Shown here: positions 25,382 to 35,042 of the stretch, piece by piece
How the letters are laid out: each line of letters begins with the position of its first letter
Position numbering within the stretch: the first letter of the stretch is position 1
NCBI RefSeq assembly: GCF_947498635.1
Contig: NZ_CANMKV010000031.1
Location: forward strand, 1 to 52,239
Direction: 5' to 3'
Length of the DNA stretch: 52,239 nucleotides
Origin: an uncultured Microbulbifer sp.
GTDB taxonomy: Bacteria; Pseudomonadota; Gammaproteobacteria; Pseudomonadales; Cellvibrionaceae
Made by a program: the position numbers and the translations under genes
Notes under the pieces: model-generated
What the model saw: only the letters and a program-made list of their open reading frames with translations
Databases searched by the model: none
What the model was told of the DNA's origin: nothing

Positions 25382-28300
25382 TTAGTTTTGCGGATCGTTA
25401 CCTACCTTCCACTGATAAAACACTCCGGGCATCACTAAGAGCACAAAGAACAGTGTTGTTATCGTACCCCCCACCATGGGTGCGGCAATTCGTTTCATCA
25501 CATCGGCGCCGGTGCCATCGGAAACCATCACTGGAATTAGCGAGATTAACAAAGTGAGGCTGGTCATCAGCATGGGGCGGATACGGCCGGCGGCTGCCTG
25601 GGCGACTGCCTTGGTGGCGGTAGGGCTCTGCTGGAGCCTGTTATCACCAGTGGCAGATAGGTAGTGCAGCATTAGTAGCCCCATCTCTGCGGCGAGGCCG
25701 GCCATGGCGATCATGCCGACCCAGACGGCGACACTGAGCTTGTAGTCGAGCAGGTACAGCAGCCAGAAGGCGCCGATTAATGCCATTGGCATGGCGGCAA
25801 GTACAAACAGGGTATCGGATAGCCTGCCGCGGTGGAGGTAAAGTAGGAAACAGACGGCAAGTAGGGTCAGCGGCACCAGCCATTGGAGGCGGGACTTGGC
25901 GCGCTCCAGGTATTGGTATTGCCCGGCCCAGGCAATCCGTTGGCCTGGAATCAGGTTTACCTGGTCTGCGACAACCTGCTTGGCCCGATTCACATAGTCC
26001 GCAACACCCACACCGCCTTTAAGATCGACAAAAACCAAGCCCACCAATTGTCCATCTTCATTGCGAATCATGGGAGGACCGGTGCGGAAGTCCAGGTCGG
26101 CCAGTTGGTTGAGGGGTACCTGTGAGCCATCGGAAGCCGGCACCAAGATTTGCTCCAGCTGTTCAGGCGTATCCCGGAAATCACGGGCGTAGCGCACGAG
26201 TACATCGTAACGCTCGCGACCTTCGATGGTTTGGGTTGCGGCCAGGCCACCGGCCGCTGCGGAAATTACGTCTTCGATATCCTGAACATTCAAGCCATGG
26301 CGGGAGGCCCGCGCACGATCGATATCAAAGTCTAAAAAGTAGCCGCCGGTAAGGCGCTCGGCAAAAACGCTGCGGGTTTCTTCCGCGGTGCGATGGTCGC
26401 TACGCAAGGCTTCTTCGATAGCAAGCGCCGTTTGCTCGATTTGTTCAAGGTTGTCACCAAATACCTTGATACCCAGTTGGCTGCGAATACCGGTAGCGAG
26501 CATCTCGGTGCGGGTTTGAATTGGCATCCACCAGATATTTGGCATGCCGGGGTAGCGCAGTTTTTCATCCATTTCCGCCAGAAGGTCGTCCCAGGTCATA
26601 CCCGGCCGCCATTCGCTTTTGGGTTTTAGGGTGATGACGGTTTCCACCATGGAGAGCGGTGCGGGATCGGTAGCGCTGTTGGAGCGACCAATTTTACCAA
26701 ATACCCGCTCAACTTCCGGGAAGGTTTTCAGTTCTGCGTCCATTTGTTGAAGCACTTTACCAGCTTCCGTCACAGACATGCCGGGTAGGGCGGTGGGCAT
26801 ATAAAGGATACTGCCCTCGTTTAGCGGCGGCATAAATTCGCCGCCCAGCTTGCTGATGGGATAGGCCACGGAGATCAGGGCCAACACCGCGAGCGCCACC
26901 ACCAGTTTGCGTTGACGCACACAGAAATGGATTACCGGCTGGAGGGTAGAGATCAAAACACGGGAAATTGGATTATCCCTGGTGCGTATTTTGCCGCGCA
27001 TTAACAGAACGGCGAGGGCCGGAATCAATGTGATAGCTAACAGTGCAGCGAAGGCCATACTGTAGGTTTTGGTATAGGCAAGGGGTTTAAACAGCCGACC
27101 CTCAGTCGCCTCCAAGGCGAAGACCGGCATAAACGATACGGTAATAATAATCAGGGAGAAGAAAATACTCGGGCCGACTTCCTGCATAGCCTGGATTATC
27201 AGCTTCCTTCGCTCGCCAGAAGATAAAGCTTTGTCGCCTACCGTGGCCAACTTTTTATGGATGTTATCCACCATTACTACAGCGGCATCCACCATGGCCC
27301 CAATGGCCACGGCTATCCCACCTAGCGACATGATATTGGCGGTCAGTCCCTGTAGAGAGAGCGGGATAAAAGCTAATAACACGGCAATGGGTAAAGTAAT
27401 TACCGCTACCAATGCGGAGCGAACGTGGAGCAGGAAAATAGCGATCACGGCGGCGACCACCAGTATTTCTTCAATCAGGGTATTTTTCAGGTTGTCGATC
27501 GCGCTGTTAATCAGCTGGGAGCGATCATAAGTGACTACCAGCTCAACCCCCTCGGGTAAGCCAGCCCGGAATTGTTCGATGCGCTCCTTAACGCTTTCGA
27601 TGACCTTCAAGGCGTTTTCACCGTAGCGCATTATCACGATGCCACCGACGGTTTGACCCTCGCCATCCAGTTCAGCGATACCGCGCTGCATGGCCGGTCC
27701 CAAGGTGATATCGGCAACCTGATCCAGAGTTACAGGAATTTTTGCCGTATTTACCCCGATAACGACATCTTCGAGATCATCAACACTGCGGATATAACCT
27801 CGCCCGCGCACCATATGTTCATGGCCGGCGATTTCCAGTACACGCCCCCCGGTGTCGTTGTTACTGCGACGAATGGCTTCGACCACTTTACCCAGGGGGA
27901 CTTTAAACATCTGCAGGCGGTGGGGATCGATTTGAACCTGGTATTCCTTCTCGTAGCCGCCGATGGAAGCAACCTCCGCTACGCCTTCTACGGAAGTCAG
28001 CCAGTAGCGCAGTTTAAAATCCTGTAGGGCGCGCAGCTCCTGAAGATCGTGCTTGCCGCTGCGGTCCACTAAAGCGTACTGGAATACCCAGCCGACTCCA
28101 GTGGCATCTGGACCCAGCGTGGGCTGGACATCTTCCGGGAGTTGGCCGGCTACCTGGTTGAGGTATTCGAGCACCCGCGAGCGCGCCCAATAAATATCGG
28201 TGCCATCCTCAAAAATGGCGTAGACAAAACTGAGCCCAAAGAAGCTCTGCCCCCGCACATATTTGACTTTGGGCAGCCCCAACATGGCAGTGGAGAGGGG

Positions 28301-28525
28301 ATAGGTGATCTGGTCTTCTACCAGGTCCGGACTGCGGCCGGGCCAGTCCGTCATGATAATCACCTGGGCATCGGATAAATCCGGAATTGCATCCAAGGGA
28401 ACGTTGGTGAGGGCGCGATATCCAGCCAGCGCGGCAATGGCCACAAGTAGCAAGGTGATTCCCGGTTTGCCGGCACAGGCGCCAATAATACGGGCGATAA
28501 GCCCCTTGGGTTCGCGATTTACCAC
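25382..28525 (-). CDS. cusA: CusA/CzcA-family RND heavy-metal efflux pump
   Basis: 1047 aa, full RND length with 12 membrane helices and two periplasmic loops. The methionine triad of CusA is conserved: Met576 (SILYMP), Met626 (PAPLSMVE) and Met675 (TEMLATG), which points to Cu(I)/Ag(I) rather than Zn/Co/Cd. The proton-relay Asp413 lies in AIGAMVDAAVVM. It extrudes metal by proton antiport together with the adaptor encoded upstream; the two genes overlap by 7 nt. A complete pump needs an outer-membrane channel, which is absent here. Confidence 0.93.
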   Translation of the reverse strand: MVNREPKGLIARIIGACAGKPGITLLLVAIAALAGYRALTNVPLDAIPDLSDAQVIIMTDWPGRSPDLVEDQITYPLSTAMLGLPKVKYVRGQSFFGLSFVYAIFEDGTDIYWARSRVLEYLNQVAGQLPEDVQPTLGPDATGVGWVFQYALVDRSGKHDLQELRALQDFKLRYWLTSVEGVAEVASIGGYEKEYQVQIDPHRLQMFKVPLGKVVEAIRRSNNDTGGRVLEIAGHEHMVRGRGYIRSVDDLEDVVIGVNTAKIPVTLDQVADITLGPAMQRGIAELDGEGQTVGGIVIMRYGENALKVIESVKERIEQFRAGLPEGVELVVTYDRSQLINSAIDNLKNTLIEEILVVAAVIAIFLLHVRSALVAVITLPIAVLLAFIPLSLQGLTANIMSLGGIAVAIGAMVDAAVVMVDNIHKKLATVGDKALSSGERRKLIIQAMQEVGPSIFFSLIIITVSFMPVFALEATEGRLFKPLAYTKTYSMAFAALLAITLIPALAVLLMRGKIRTRDNPISRVLISTLQPVIHFCVRQRKLVVALAVLALISVAYPISKLGGEFMPPLNEGSILYMPTALPGMSVTEAGKVLQQMDAELKTFPEVERVFGKIGRSNSATDPAPLSMVETVITLKPKSEWRPGMTWDDLLAEMDEKLRYPGMPNIWWMPIQTRTEMLATGIRSQLGIKVFGDNLEQIEQTALAIEEALRSDHRTAEETRSVFAERLTGGYFLDFDIDRARASRHGLNVQDIEDVISAAAGGLAATQTIEGRERYDVLVRYARDFRDTPEQLEQILVPASDGSQVPLNQLADLDFRTGPPMIRNEDGQLVGLVFVDLKGGVGVADYVNRAKQVVADQVNLIPGQRIAWAGQYQYLERAKSRLQWLVPLTLLAVCFLLYLHRGRLSDTLFVLAAMPMALIGAFWLLYLLDYKLSVAVWVGMIAMAGLAAEMGLLMLHYLSATGDNRLQQSPTATKAVAQAAAGRIRPMLMTSLTLLISLIPVMVSDGTGADVMKRIAAPMVGGTITTLFFVLLVMPGVFYQWKVGNDPQN

Positions 28526-30057
28526 TGCTGCACCCCCGACTTCAGGCGGCTTTCCGCGGCAATCAGGAAAACACCGGAGGTGATGATTTTATCACCGGCC
28601 TGCAGCCCTGACCGAATCACGATACGGTCGCTATCACCATAACCGGTGCGCACCTGAACCGGCTCCAGGCGGCCCTGACCCAGATCGCGGAATACAATGC
28701 GCTTCTTGCCGGAAATCAGCACCGAATCCCGCGGCACAACTAATAGGTTGCCCAGTTCAGCGCTCAACATAATGTCGGCAAACAGGCCGGGACGCAGTTG
28801 GCCATCGGTATTGGGCAGGGCAACGCGCAGGCGTGCACTGCGATTGCTGTGATTGAGGAAGGGGTCAATTTGGGTAAGAGTGGCCGGGATTTCCTCGTGG
28901 TAGACGTTGGTTAAGCGCACCTTGGCAGGCATACCCTTTTCCAGCAACGGCAGCTGGTCTTCGTAGGCGTGGGCCTCAATCCAGACATGGCTCAGGTCGG
29001 CGACACGCAGCAGGTTGTCGCCCTTTTCAAATGCTGAGCCGGCGACAATGTTCTTTTCGATAATCACACCGCTGGCGGGGGCGAAAATCGGGACATAGTC
29101 CTGCGCCTTTTGCTGCTCGACCAGCCAGTCTATTTGTTCTTCGGAGAGCCCCCACAAGAGCAGACGTCTGCGCGCGGCTTTTTCAAGGGAGTTGCCTCGG
29201 CGGCGGGCCTTAAGATATTCGTCCTGCACCGCGAGTAGTTCAGGGCTATATACAGAAAACAGCACATCGCCGCGTTTGACCTCTTTGCCTTCAAAGTCCG
29301 CATCCAAATCACCAATCCAGCCATCGAAGCGCAAACTGATATCCCGCAGGCGGGTCTCGTCGTACGTTACCTGGCCGTGCAAGTGAATGGGTAGGGTGAA
29401 GGGCCGCCTTTCAACCGTGCCGGTTTTAATACCGATAGCCTGACGTCTACTGCTTTCAACGACGATGCTGCCGCTTTTCAATTCATCGTGACGAACCGGT
29501 TGTAAATCCATACCACAGATGGGGCAGGTGCCGGCCTCCGCTGCCCGTACCGACGGGTGCATAGCACAGGTGTAGTAAGCGGTATCGGAGGCCTCAGGTG
29601 CTGATTTCAAGCGCAGACCTTTGCGATTGGTGCTCATATCAAAGGCCAGGTCCACATGGCGATCGTGGCCGGTCGCTACATCTATCACCATGGGCCAAGA
29701 ACCCACCATCGCGAGCTCGATCTCACCCTGGAAAATGCCGGGGCTGGTCTCGTTGATATCGGCCTGGGCACGCATCGCCGGCATGGCACCCATTGCGGGC
29801 ATTTCTGCTACTGCACGAACTTCGGCTCCGCTGACTGGTTGGTTTTCTCTGTCCCTAACTTCGATATGAATCTGGTTCTTACCAGCGCGGGGCTGCTGTG
29901 GATCTACAGTTACGGCAATCTGGAAGGGGCCGGCAGGAATAAACTCCATATGGGCGGTCACAGCCAATCCGGTCGTTTTCTTCCAATAGAAGGCCGCGCC
30001 CGCCGCCACCAGCAAAATAACGAAAGAAACGAAGCTCAGTGTTTTGGCGCGGCTCAT
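28519..30057 (-). CDS. cusB: CusB-family periplasmic adaptor with metal-binding domain
   Basis: 512 aa from ATG at 30057; an in-frame start at 30111 is possible but lacks a membrane signal. An N-terminal anchor/signal helix is followed by a YtkA-like beta domain (about 30-140), a heavy-metal-binding domain (YYTCAMHPSV with CPICGMDLQ), and then lipoyl, coiled-coil and beta-barrel adaptor domains. CusB proteins collect Cu(I)/Ag(I) in the periplasm and pass it to CusA. The extra YtkA-like and metal-binding domains make it longer than E. coli CusB. Its ATG overlaps the stop of a small ORF (ATGA). Confidence 0.9.
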   Translation of the reverse strand: MSRAKTLSFVSFVILLVAAGAAFYWKKTTGLAVTAHMEFIPAGPFQIAVTVDPQQPRAGKNQIHIEVRDRENQPVSGAEVRAVAEMPAMGAMPAMRAQADINETSPGIFQGEIELAMVGSWPMVIDVATGHDRHVDLAFDMSTNRKGLRLKSAPEASDTAYYTCAMHPSVRAAEAGTCPICGMDLQPVRHDELKSGSIVVESSRRQAIGIKTGTVERRPFTLPIHLHGQVTYDETRLRDISLRFDGWIGDLDADFEGKEVKRGDVLFSVYSPELLAVQDEYLKARRRGNSLEKAARRRLLLWGLSEEQIDWLVEQQKAQDYVPIFAPASGVIIEKNIVAGSAFEKGDNLLRVADLSHVWIEAHAYEDQLPLLEKGMPAKVRLTNVYHEEIPATLTQIDPFLNHSNRSARLRVALPNTDGQLRPGLFADIMLSAELGNLLVVPRDSVLISGKKRIVFRDLGQGRLEPVQVRTGYGDSDRIVIRSGLQAGDKIITSGVFLIAAESRLKSGVQQW

Positions 30058-30191
30058 TGCACACCGCCAAAGACAGAGGGGATGAGGATTTGGGTACCGA
30101 GCTTCGTGCAAAGTTGGGCGCCAAGTTGACTAGCAAAGGTACTGCCCATTTCTTTGCTGCTACGGGCAGCAACGGCTTGTAGGGAAATCAA
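30054..30191 (-). CDS. Small ORF (45 aa) translationally coupled to cusB
   Basis: TTG start at 30191 with AGGAG 8 nt upstream; the ORF ends in an ATGA overlap with cusB. A longer reading from TTG 30242 is possible. The product (ISLQAVAARSSKEMGSTF... ending SVFGGVQ) has no recognisable domain. It sits where a CusC/TolC-type gene would usually be, so it may be a vestige of one or a leader that drives cusB translation. Evidence is the ribosome-binding site and overlap only. Confidence 0.45.
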   Translation of the reverse strand: MISLQAVAARSSKEMGSTFASQLGAQLCTKLGTQILIPSVFGGVQ

Positions 30192-30298
30192 AGGGTTCAC
30201 TCCTGGAACAATCTTTCTGAAGCCCAACAGCAGCAATGACAAAAGTCTAAAGACGCATGGTGCTGCGGGAAATTTCGTAAGTCAGAGAGAGGGAGTGA

Positions 30299-30703
30299 TC
30301 AAATACGCAGGCGCAGAGTGGCCAACCAGGTTCTATTACCTGGGTAGCTGGAGGCTAGGGGGAAGGGTGTAACCGCGTTGGGCGCTGGTGGGGCCAAAAT
30401 TTGCGGCCACTGGTAAGTGGGTGGTGGTGCCAGCTGAGGAAGTTCCAGGCCAAGGAAGGCAGCGTTTAAGGCGACTTCGTGATCATCCAGGGAGGTCTTG
30501 AGAGAGACCCGGGCATCGTATTCACAGCAGTCGACATCATCCGGCTGCGAGTTGGTAACCATGTGGTCACAACAACACTCCGCTGCCGGCTCCGGGCTCT
30601 CCATCATTTCGCAGGCAAGTACGGTTTGCACCTGGAACATCACCAGGAGCAGGGCCGCCATAACAATTAGTTTGGCGCGAAATGTGGAGGAGTAGTGCTT
30701 CAT
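30299..30703 (-). CDS. Secreted Cys-rich protein of the copper-efflux operon
   Basis: 134 aa from ATG 30703 (an upstream start at 30742 gives 147 aa). A signal peptide (FRAKLIVMAALLLVMFQVQTVLA) is followed by an acidic Cys-rich part with ECCCDHM and DVDCCEYD, then a proline-rich segment (LAPPPTYQWPQILAPPAPN). Cys clusters next to CusBA suggest periplasmic metal binding. It is probably first in the operon 30703-25382. No named family recognised. Confidence 0.65.
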   Translation of the reverse strand: MKHYSSTFRAKLIVMAALLLVMFQVQTVLACEMMESPEPAAECCCDHMVTNSQPDDVDCCEYDARVSLKTSLDDHEVALNAAFLGLELPQLAPPPTYQWPQILAPPAPNAVTPFPLASSYPGNRTWLATLRLRI

Positions 30704-30957
30704 TACTGATAAATCATACACCAGAGATTGGCTGTCCGACAAAGATTGTCTTCACCACGTGACTGACTGGTGTTCTCAGGTTTCTCCAGGCAATGAAACA
30801 TCTAAACGAGACTCAGCAATTTCCCATGAGCCCTATGGTGGGAATTCCGACATCCATTTTCTCTTCGAAGCAGGCTTCCAAGCGATAATTAAGCAGTGCC
30901 CCTCTTAATAATGGGCCAAGTCACATATAGCTATCGAAAGCGACATAAGGTTCCCCA

Positions 30958-31866
30958 ATGCCATTCCTTCCAAATGCCGTCTTATTGTTGATTTCTTTAA
31001 TGAGCATCATCTTTACAGCTTCGGCTGTCGCTAGCTCTACTCAAGATGCCTTACAGATATTGCATGCTACGGCGAATGATCTCAATAAGAAAATTGATAG
31101 CGACTGGATACTGAGTAGGGAACGGAATTTGACAGCTTGGCTGCGAATGAAAGCAGTTCGCCAAGCGAGTTATGACGGTGAAGACTTGTCTTTCCTCCAA
31201 AAGCACGGCCTTGAAAAAAAGAGTCCGACTTGGTATGAGGTGAATTTAAAAGAACATCCTGAGTGGATGACCGCATACCGGTTGCTAATGCCGTTATCCT
31301 CTTGGCGAGGACTGCCTGAACACCAAGCTAAACTTTATGAACTTGGCATGACGGTGGTTGAAGTCAATAGACTCACTGGCTATATCCTGGCCAATGATAT
31401 TCAGGAAATAACGATCCAGGCAGCGTTGGATTTTTTACGGGAGGAGGAGTCCACTTACGTAAGTAGATTTCTTCAAGGAGGTGAAGACTTTTCCTTAATC
31501 TATTTAGAATTTGTGGATAAGTTTTACGCGCTCTCACATGTATTGGAAACCGATTGGGCGATAGGCCTGTTTAACCTGTTCGATCGTGATGGTCAAGATA
31601 TTTTATTGACTTACAGTTTGTCGAAAGTTAACTCCCGGATAGGTCTGGGGAAGAGTAGTTTTAGCCTGGATGAGAAGGTTGACATATTCATGGGGTATTT
31701 TCTCTCTGGAGGATTTCATGCATCAACGAAAGAGTCATTGCAGAGACACAAAGAGAGAAGGCGAGCCGATAGAGCTAAAATTAATGTGGAATTTAAACCC
31801 CCGACCGATAATGCCATGAATGAGTGTCGCTGCGCCCCAAAGCAATGTTCGTATACCCATCCTTGA
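30958..31866 (+). CDS. Unknown secreted protein
   Basis: 302 aa. An N-terminal signal peptide ends near SAVAS; the rest is predominantly helical and charged with no motif I recognise. The C-terminus is basic (RHKERRRADRAKI) then carries three Cys (CRCAPKQC). It is followed 55 bp downstream by another unknown exported protein on the same strand; the two may form a unit. No function is assigned. Confidence 0.55.
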   Translation: MPFLPNAVLLLISLMSIIFTASAVASSTQDALQILHATANDLNKKIDSDWILSRERNLTAWLRMKAVRQASYDGEDLSFLQKHGLEKKSPTWYEVNLKEHPEWMTAYRLLMPLSSWRGLPEHQAKLYELGMTVVEVNRLTGYILANDIQEITIQAALDFLREEESTYVSRFLQGGEDFSLIYLEFVDKFYALSHVLETDWAIGLFNLFDRDGQDILLTYSLSKVNSRIGLGKSSFSLDEKVDIFMGYFLSGGFHASTKESLQRHKERRRADRAKINVEFKPPTDNAMNECRCAPKQCSYTHP

Positions 31867-31921
31867 GTAATTTCTTGGTATCGCTTGCGTGGCCCAATCA
31901 TAATTTTGAGTGGTAGTAGCA

Positions 31922-32479
31922 ATGGTTGTAAGAAGGATCTGTATTTGTCTTTTCGTGCTCCTCATTTCATTGCCTTCACTAGCAGAGGATGCCACTCCCG
32001 CAACTGAATCCTACGGCCCCCTTAGAAAAATGACCAACCTTTGGCTAAGAGGGGAGATTAGCAAAAGGCAGATTAGAGAGCTGGCGCTAAGTGGACGCTA
32101 CGTTAACAACTCCGATAATGATAATGCGCACGTTTCATTTTTTCTGGATGAGATGCAGATAGTTGTTCGTGGATCATCGGTAGCAGGGCGTTCCGCTCAA
32201 ATAAATATCCAGGTAAATGAGTCCAAATTTGATCTGGATTATGATCTCGTTTCAATGCACCTTCTTATTAATGGCCATGGTAGTGGGCTCTCCAATGAGC
32301 AGAAATTCCTTCTGATTGTAATGCGATATCGATTGGCAGCCGAAGGTTGGAGTAAATCTCTTGGTATAGATCAAATGGAAAAGAGCCTGATCTATCGGAC
32401 CCTAAATTATCTCTCCGAAATGCCGGCAGACTATAAGATGTGGGTGATGGCTAAGGAAATCAAATACCCTCTACATTGA
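31922..32479 (+). CDS. Unknown secreted protein
   Basis: 185 aa from ATG 31922; a GTG at 31910 would add four residues. A clear signal peptide (RRICICLFVLLISLPSLA) is followed by a mature region with a beta-rich middle (VSFFLDEMQIVVRGSSVAG) and a helical end. No family recognised. It may be co-transcribed with the preceding secreted protein gene. Confidence 0.55.
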   Translation: MVVRRICICLFVLLISLPSLAEDATPATESYGPLRKMTNLWLRGEISKRQIRELALSGRYVNNSDNDNAHVSFFLDEMQIVVRGSSVAGRSAQINIQVNESKFDLDYDLVSMHLLINGHGSGLSNEQKFLLIVMRYRLAAEGWSKSLGIDQMEKSLIYRTLNYLSEMPADYKMWVMAKEIKYPLH

Positions 32480-32807
32480 TAAGCGGGCCCATCAAGCAAA
32501 CATGCGTTGAATGTTCCTTATATTTCATTCAGCTTCGTTCGTGCTGAAGAGTTTGTCCATCCACGAATAACTCACCAACGCCTTAAGTCCCACAAATCTA
32601 ATGCTCTATTGGCTTGTAGGATGCTGGTCCAATGGAGGTCTCAAAAGATATAAGATTCTAGTCCGTCAATATGGAATAAAAATATCCTTTGGTGATTTTG
32701 ATTATTTGGTACAGATGTCAATAAGAAATTGGTGATACTTATCGTCCCAAGCTTGTATCCCAATAAAAAAACACTAATCTCAGACTTTTTTCCTGAAATG
32801 GATTTGT
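32480..32807. other. AT-rich intergenic stretch upstream of the DUF418 fragment
   Basis: 328 bases. A 46-codon ATG frame on the plus strand (from about 32601) lacks a ribosome-binding site and resembles nothing; I do not call it a gene. No hairpin or repeat stands out. Confidence 0.35.
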
Positions 32808-33335
32808 ATGCAAACTCGGATTTCACAGTTGGATCTATTAAGAGGTATTGCCCTGTTGGGAATTCCTTTTATGAATGTGGTGAGCTTTTCAATGCCCATG
32901 GCCGCCTACTTAAATCCAAAGGCTTATTTTAGCGATGGGCCATTCAATGATCTTGTTTTTATTGTTTTGCATCTAATTGCGGACCAAAAATTCATGGGGT
33001 TGTTTGCCATGCTTTTCGGGGCGGGCATTGTCTTACTGGCTGAGAAACGATTATACCAACAAAAATCTGCTGCCAAGATTCATTACAGTCGTAATTTCTG
33101 GTTGTTGCTTATAGGTTTGCTCCATGCAATCTATATCTGGGAGGGCGACATACTTACTGTTTATGCCATTGTCGCTATGGTGCTTTATGTGTTCCGTTGG
33201 CTACGTGGCGGTTGGTTCATTACTCTGGGAGTTTTGAGTTTAATAGGCGCTGTACTACTTTCAAATTATACCGGAGCTTTGTTATCGGGGCTTGGTGGGG
33301 AAGCTAAATATATAGTCTCAGATATCTTTCAGTAA
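32808..33335 (+). pseudogene. Truncated DUF418/YeiB-type membrane protein
   Basis: 175 aa of the N-terminal half only. QLDLLRGIALLGIPFMNV, then FAMLFGAGIVLLAEK and HAIYIWEGDILTVYAI, are signatures of the DUF418 acyltransferase-3-like membrane family, normally around 390 aa. The frame ends at TAA 33333-33335 exactly where IS630 transposase sequence begins, and the C-terminal half is missing from the window. The gene therefore looks broken by insertion plus deletion and is probably non-functional. Confidence 0.8.
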
Positions 33336-33770
33336 AACTGAATGCAAAGCGAGCTTCACTTAATATGATTTCAGCTGTTACAAATCAAGGAGCAGTGGGC
33401 TTTCAAATTTACGAAGGGAGTATAAATGCCGATAGATTGATTGGTTTTCTTAAGCGATTAATCAAAGCAGTAGGCCGCAAAGTTTAGCTTATTCTAGACA
33501 GCCTTAGAGTGCATCATGCTCGAGTGGTTAAAGCTTGGCTGTTAGAACACGAGAGTGCGATAGAAATTATTTATTTGCCATCGTATTCACCCGAACTGAA
33601 TCCAGATGAATATTTGAACTGCGACCTTAAAGGGGGTGTACATAGTGGAATTCCAGTACGATCCAAAAAAGTTGAAAAATAAAATACTTTCTCATATGAG
33701 AATGCTACAAAAGAAGCCCGCACGCGTAGCTTCCTATTTCCAGCATGAGTCAATTAAATATGCAGCATAA
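33332..33770 (+). mobile_element. IS630-family transposase remnant
   Basis: The C-terminal DDE part of an IS630-type transposase is recognisable: LNAKRASLNMISAVTNQG, then INADRLIGFLKRLIK, LILDSLRVHHARVVKAWL (the second Asp), and YLPSYSPELNPDEYLN (the Glu). It is inactive: an in-frame TAG at 33485-33487, a TAA at 33680-33682 and a frameshift before the final block SHMRMLQKKPARVASYFQHE. The N-terminal two thirds of the transposase are missing. It abuts the truncated DUF418 gene. Confidence 0.85.
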
Positions 33771-33796
33771 AGGAACTATTAGTTCGCTGAGTTAAT

Positions 33797-33822
33797 AATT
33801 CTGTGCCCGTAGGCACAGAATT
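33797..33822. terminator. Perfect 11-bp hairpin
   Basis: AATTCTGTGCC (33797-33807), CGTA loop, GGCACAGAATT (33812-33822). It lies between the IS630 remnant and the convergent secreted-protein gene, so it may act as a bidirectional terminator or mark the IS end. No strong T-run. Confidence 0.55.
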
Positions 33823-33867
33823 AAGTAGTTTATATAGATGTTCTGTAATAATTCAAGGTTATGGCTG

Positions 33868-34386
33868 TCATTCAGATTCCACTGTGATCACTAAAGTACC
33901 TGTAAATGGACCATCGCTTTCCCTGCCTCCCCAATCAGAGAAGGGAATTGCGATATCAAATCTTGCATTATTATTTGCGCAGTCACTTGCTTGAAGCATT
34001 AGCCCCTGCCTGGGCACTCCAGCTGTCACTGGTGTAGCTATTCCACCCGTGCTATTGGAAAAAAGAACATCGTACATGATAGGAGAGGTACCATTACTAC
34101 TGATTAGGAAAAAGCTTGGGTCCGTACCAGCATTTGCAAATGTGATACCAAAGGTACTAAACCCTGTTCCTGCAACGCAAAATGAATCCGTGCCCAGCGC
34201 AAAATCCCCTGGGGTAGGGTCCGAGATAGTTACAGGATCGACGTTATCTATTATTATGTTTTCATTGAATTGCAGTGTGATTGCGCTTGATTCCTGATCT
34301 GTAGCGGATAGCGCGGGTATAGCAGCGCTCATGGCCATACTGATAACGACTATTAAAAATATTAACTTTGAAGTATGAATATTCAT
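33868..34386 (-). CDS. Secreted beta-rich protein, possibly pilin/spore-coat-U-like
   Basis: 172 aa from ATG 34386, chosen because AAGGAAG lies 6 nt upstream; the open frame extends to 34464. The signal peptide (KLIFLIVVISMAMSAAIPALSA) is followed by a mature chain rich in Thr, Ser, Gly and Asn with alternating hydrophobic residues and two Cys (DSFCVAG, ASDCANN) that could form a disulfide. The C-terminal FTGTLVITVESE is strand-like and resembles the ends of spore-coat-U/CS1-type pilin domains. No chaperone/usher genes are adjacent, so the assignment is tentative. Confidence 0.5.
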   Translation of the reverse strand: MNIHTSKLIFLIVVISMAMSAAIPALSATDQESSAITLQFNENIIIDNVDPVTISDPTPGDFALGTDSFCVAGTGFSTFGITFANAGTDPSFFLISSNGTSPIMYDVLFSNSTGGIATPVTAGVPRQGLMLQASDCANNNARFDIAIPFSDWGGRESDGPFTGTLVITVESE

Positions 34387-34565
34387 GACGTACTTCCTTG
34401 TAAAAAAATCAATGACACTCGCACTAAAAGCAACACAAATTATCCAGAGTATAATATTGGCCACTTAAAGAGCTTTTTGACCTTAAGAGGGTAGTCTAAG
34501 ATCTACGATGAAAAATATTTGAGATTACTTTCATCTTAAATTGAGAATATATTACCAGGAAGAAG

Positions 34566-35042
34566 ACTGGGATCGCGGCCGTGACTCTGCCGGTGAGCAA
34601 TCTTTATCTTCAGAACAGGGTATTGGGCCGGACTCCACGCCGCCGGGGCGTCACGCTGTTGCATGAAATGCGTTCCCGTGAAATAGATGTTGTTGTTGCT
34701 TCAGATAATACACGGGACCCCTTTTGCGCCTACGGGGACCTCGATCTGATCGAAGTCCCGTAGGCGACTCGTATTCTGCACCTGGACCATCCGGTTGGAG
34801 ACTGGGTTCGGTCAATAACGACCACGCCGGCGGATATCATGGGGATTTCTGCCGGTCGGATCGGGGCTGGTGAGTCGGCGGACCTGGTTCTCTTTCGTGC
34901 GCGCAATTGGAATGAGCTCCTATCACGCCCAAGCGGTCCGCGGCATGTGCTGCGCGCGGGGCGCAGCATCGATCAGGACTTGCCGGATTACCGCGAACTG
35001 GATCATCACATGCAAATGCACATGGGAGAGCAACGCCCATGA
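34566..35042 (+). pseudogene. Cytosine-deaminase-like amidohydrolase pseudogene (3' part)
   Basis: The plus-strand frame reads TGIAAVTLPVSNLYLQNR, then TPRRRGVTLLHEM, VVASDNTRDPFCAYGDLDLIEV, a TAG stop at about 34760-34762, then ATRILHLDHPVGDW, DIMGISAGRIGAGESADLVLFRARNW and a typical C-terminus. These blocks match the C-terminal half of CodA-type deaminases, including the metal-ligand Asp in SDN. The N-terminal half with the HxH motif is absent and the nonsense codon sits where a Phe-Arg-Glu-like segment is expected. The frame ends overlapping the FAD-oxidase start (ATGA), so the pair was once an operon. Confidence 0.8.

Noticed and set aside
34581..34763. 60-aa ORF read as an independent gene
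   Set aside because: It is the first open part of the cytosine-deaminase pseudogene, in frame with the blocks after the TAG.
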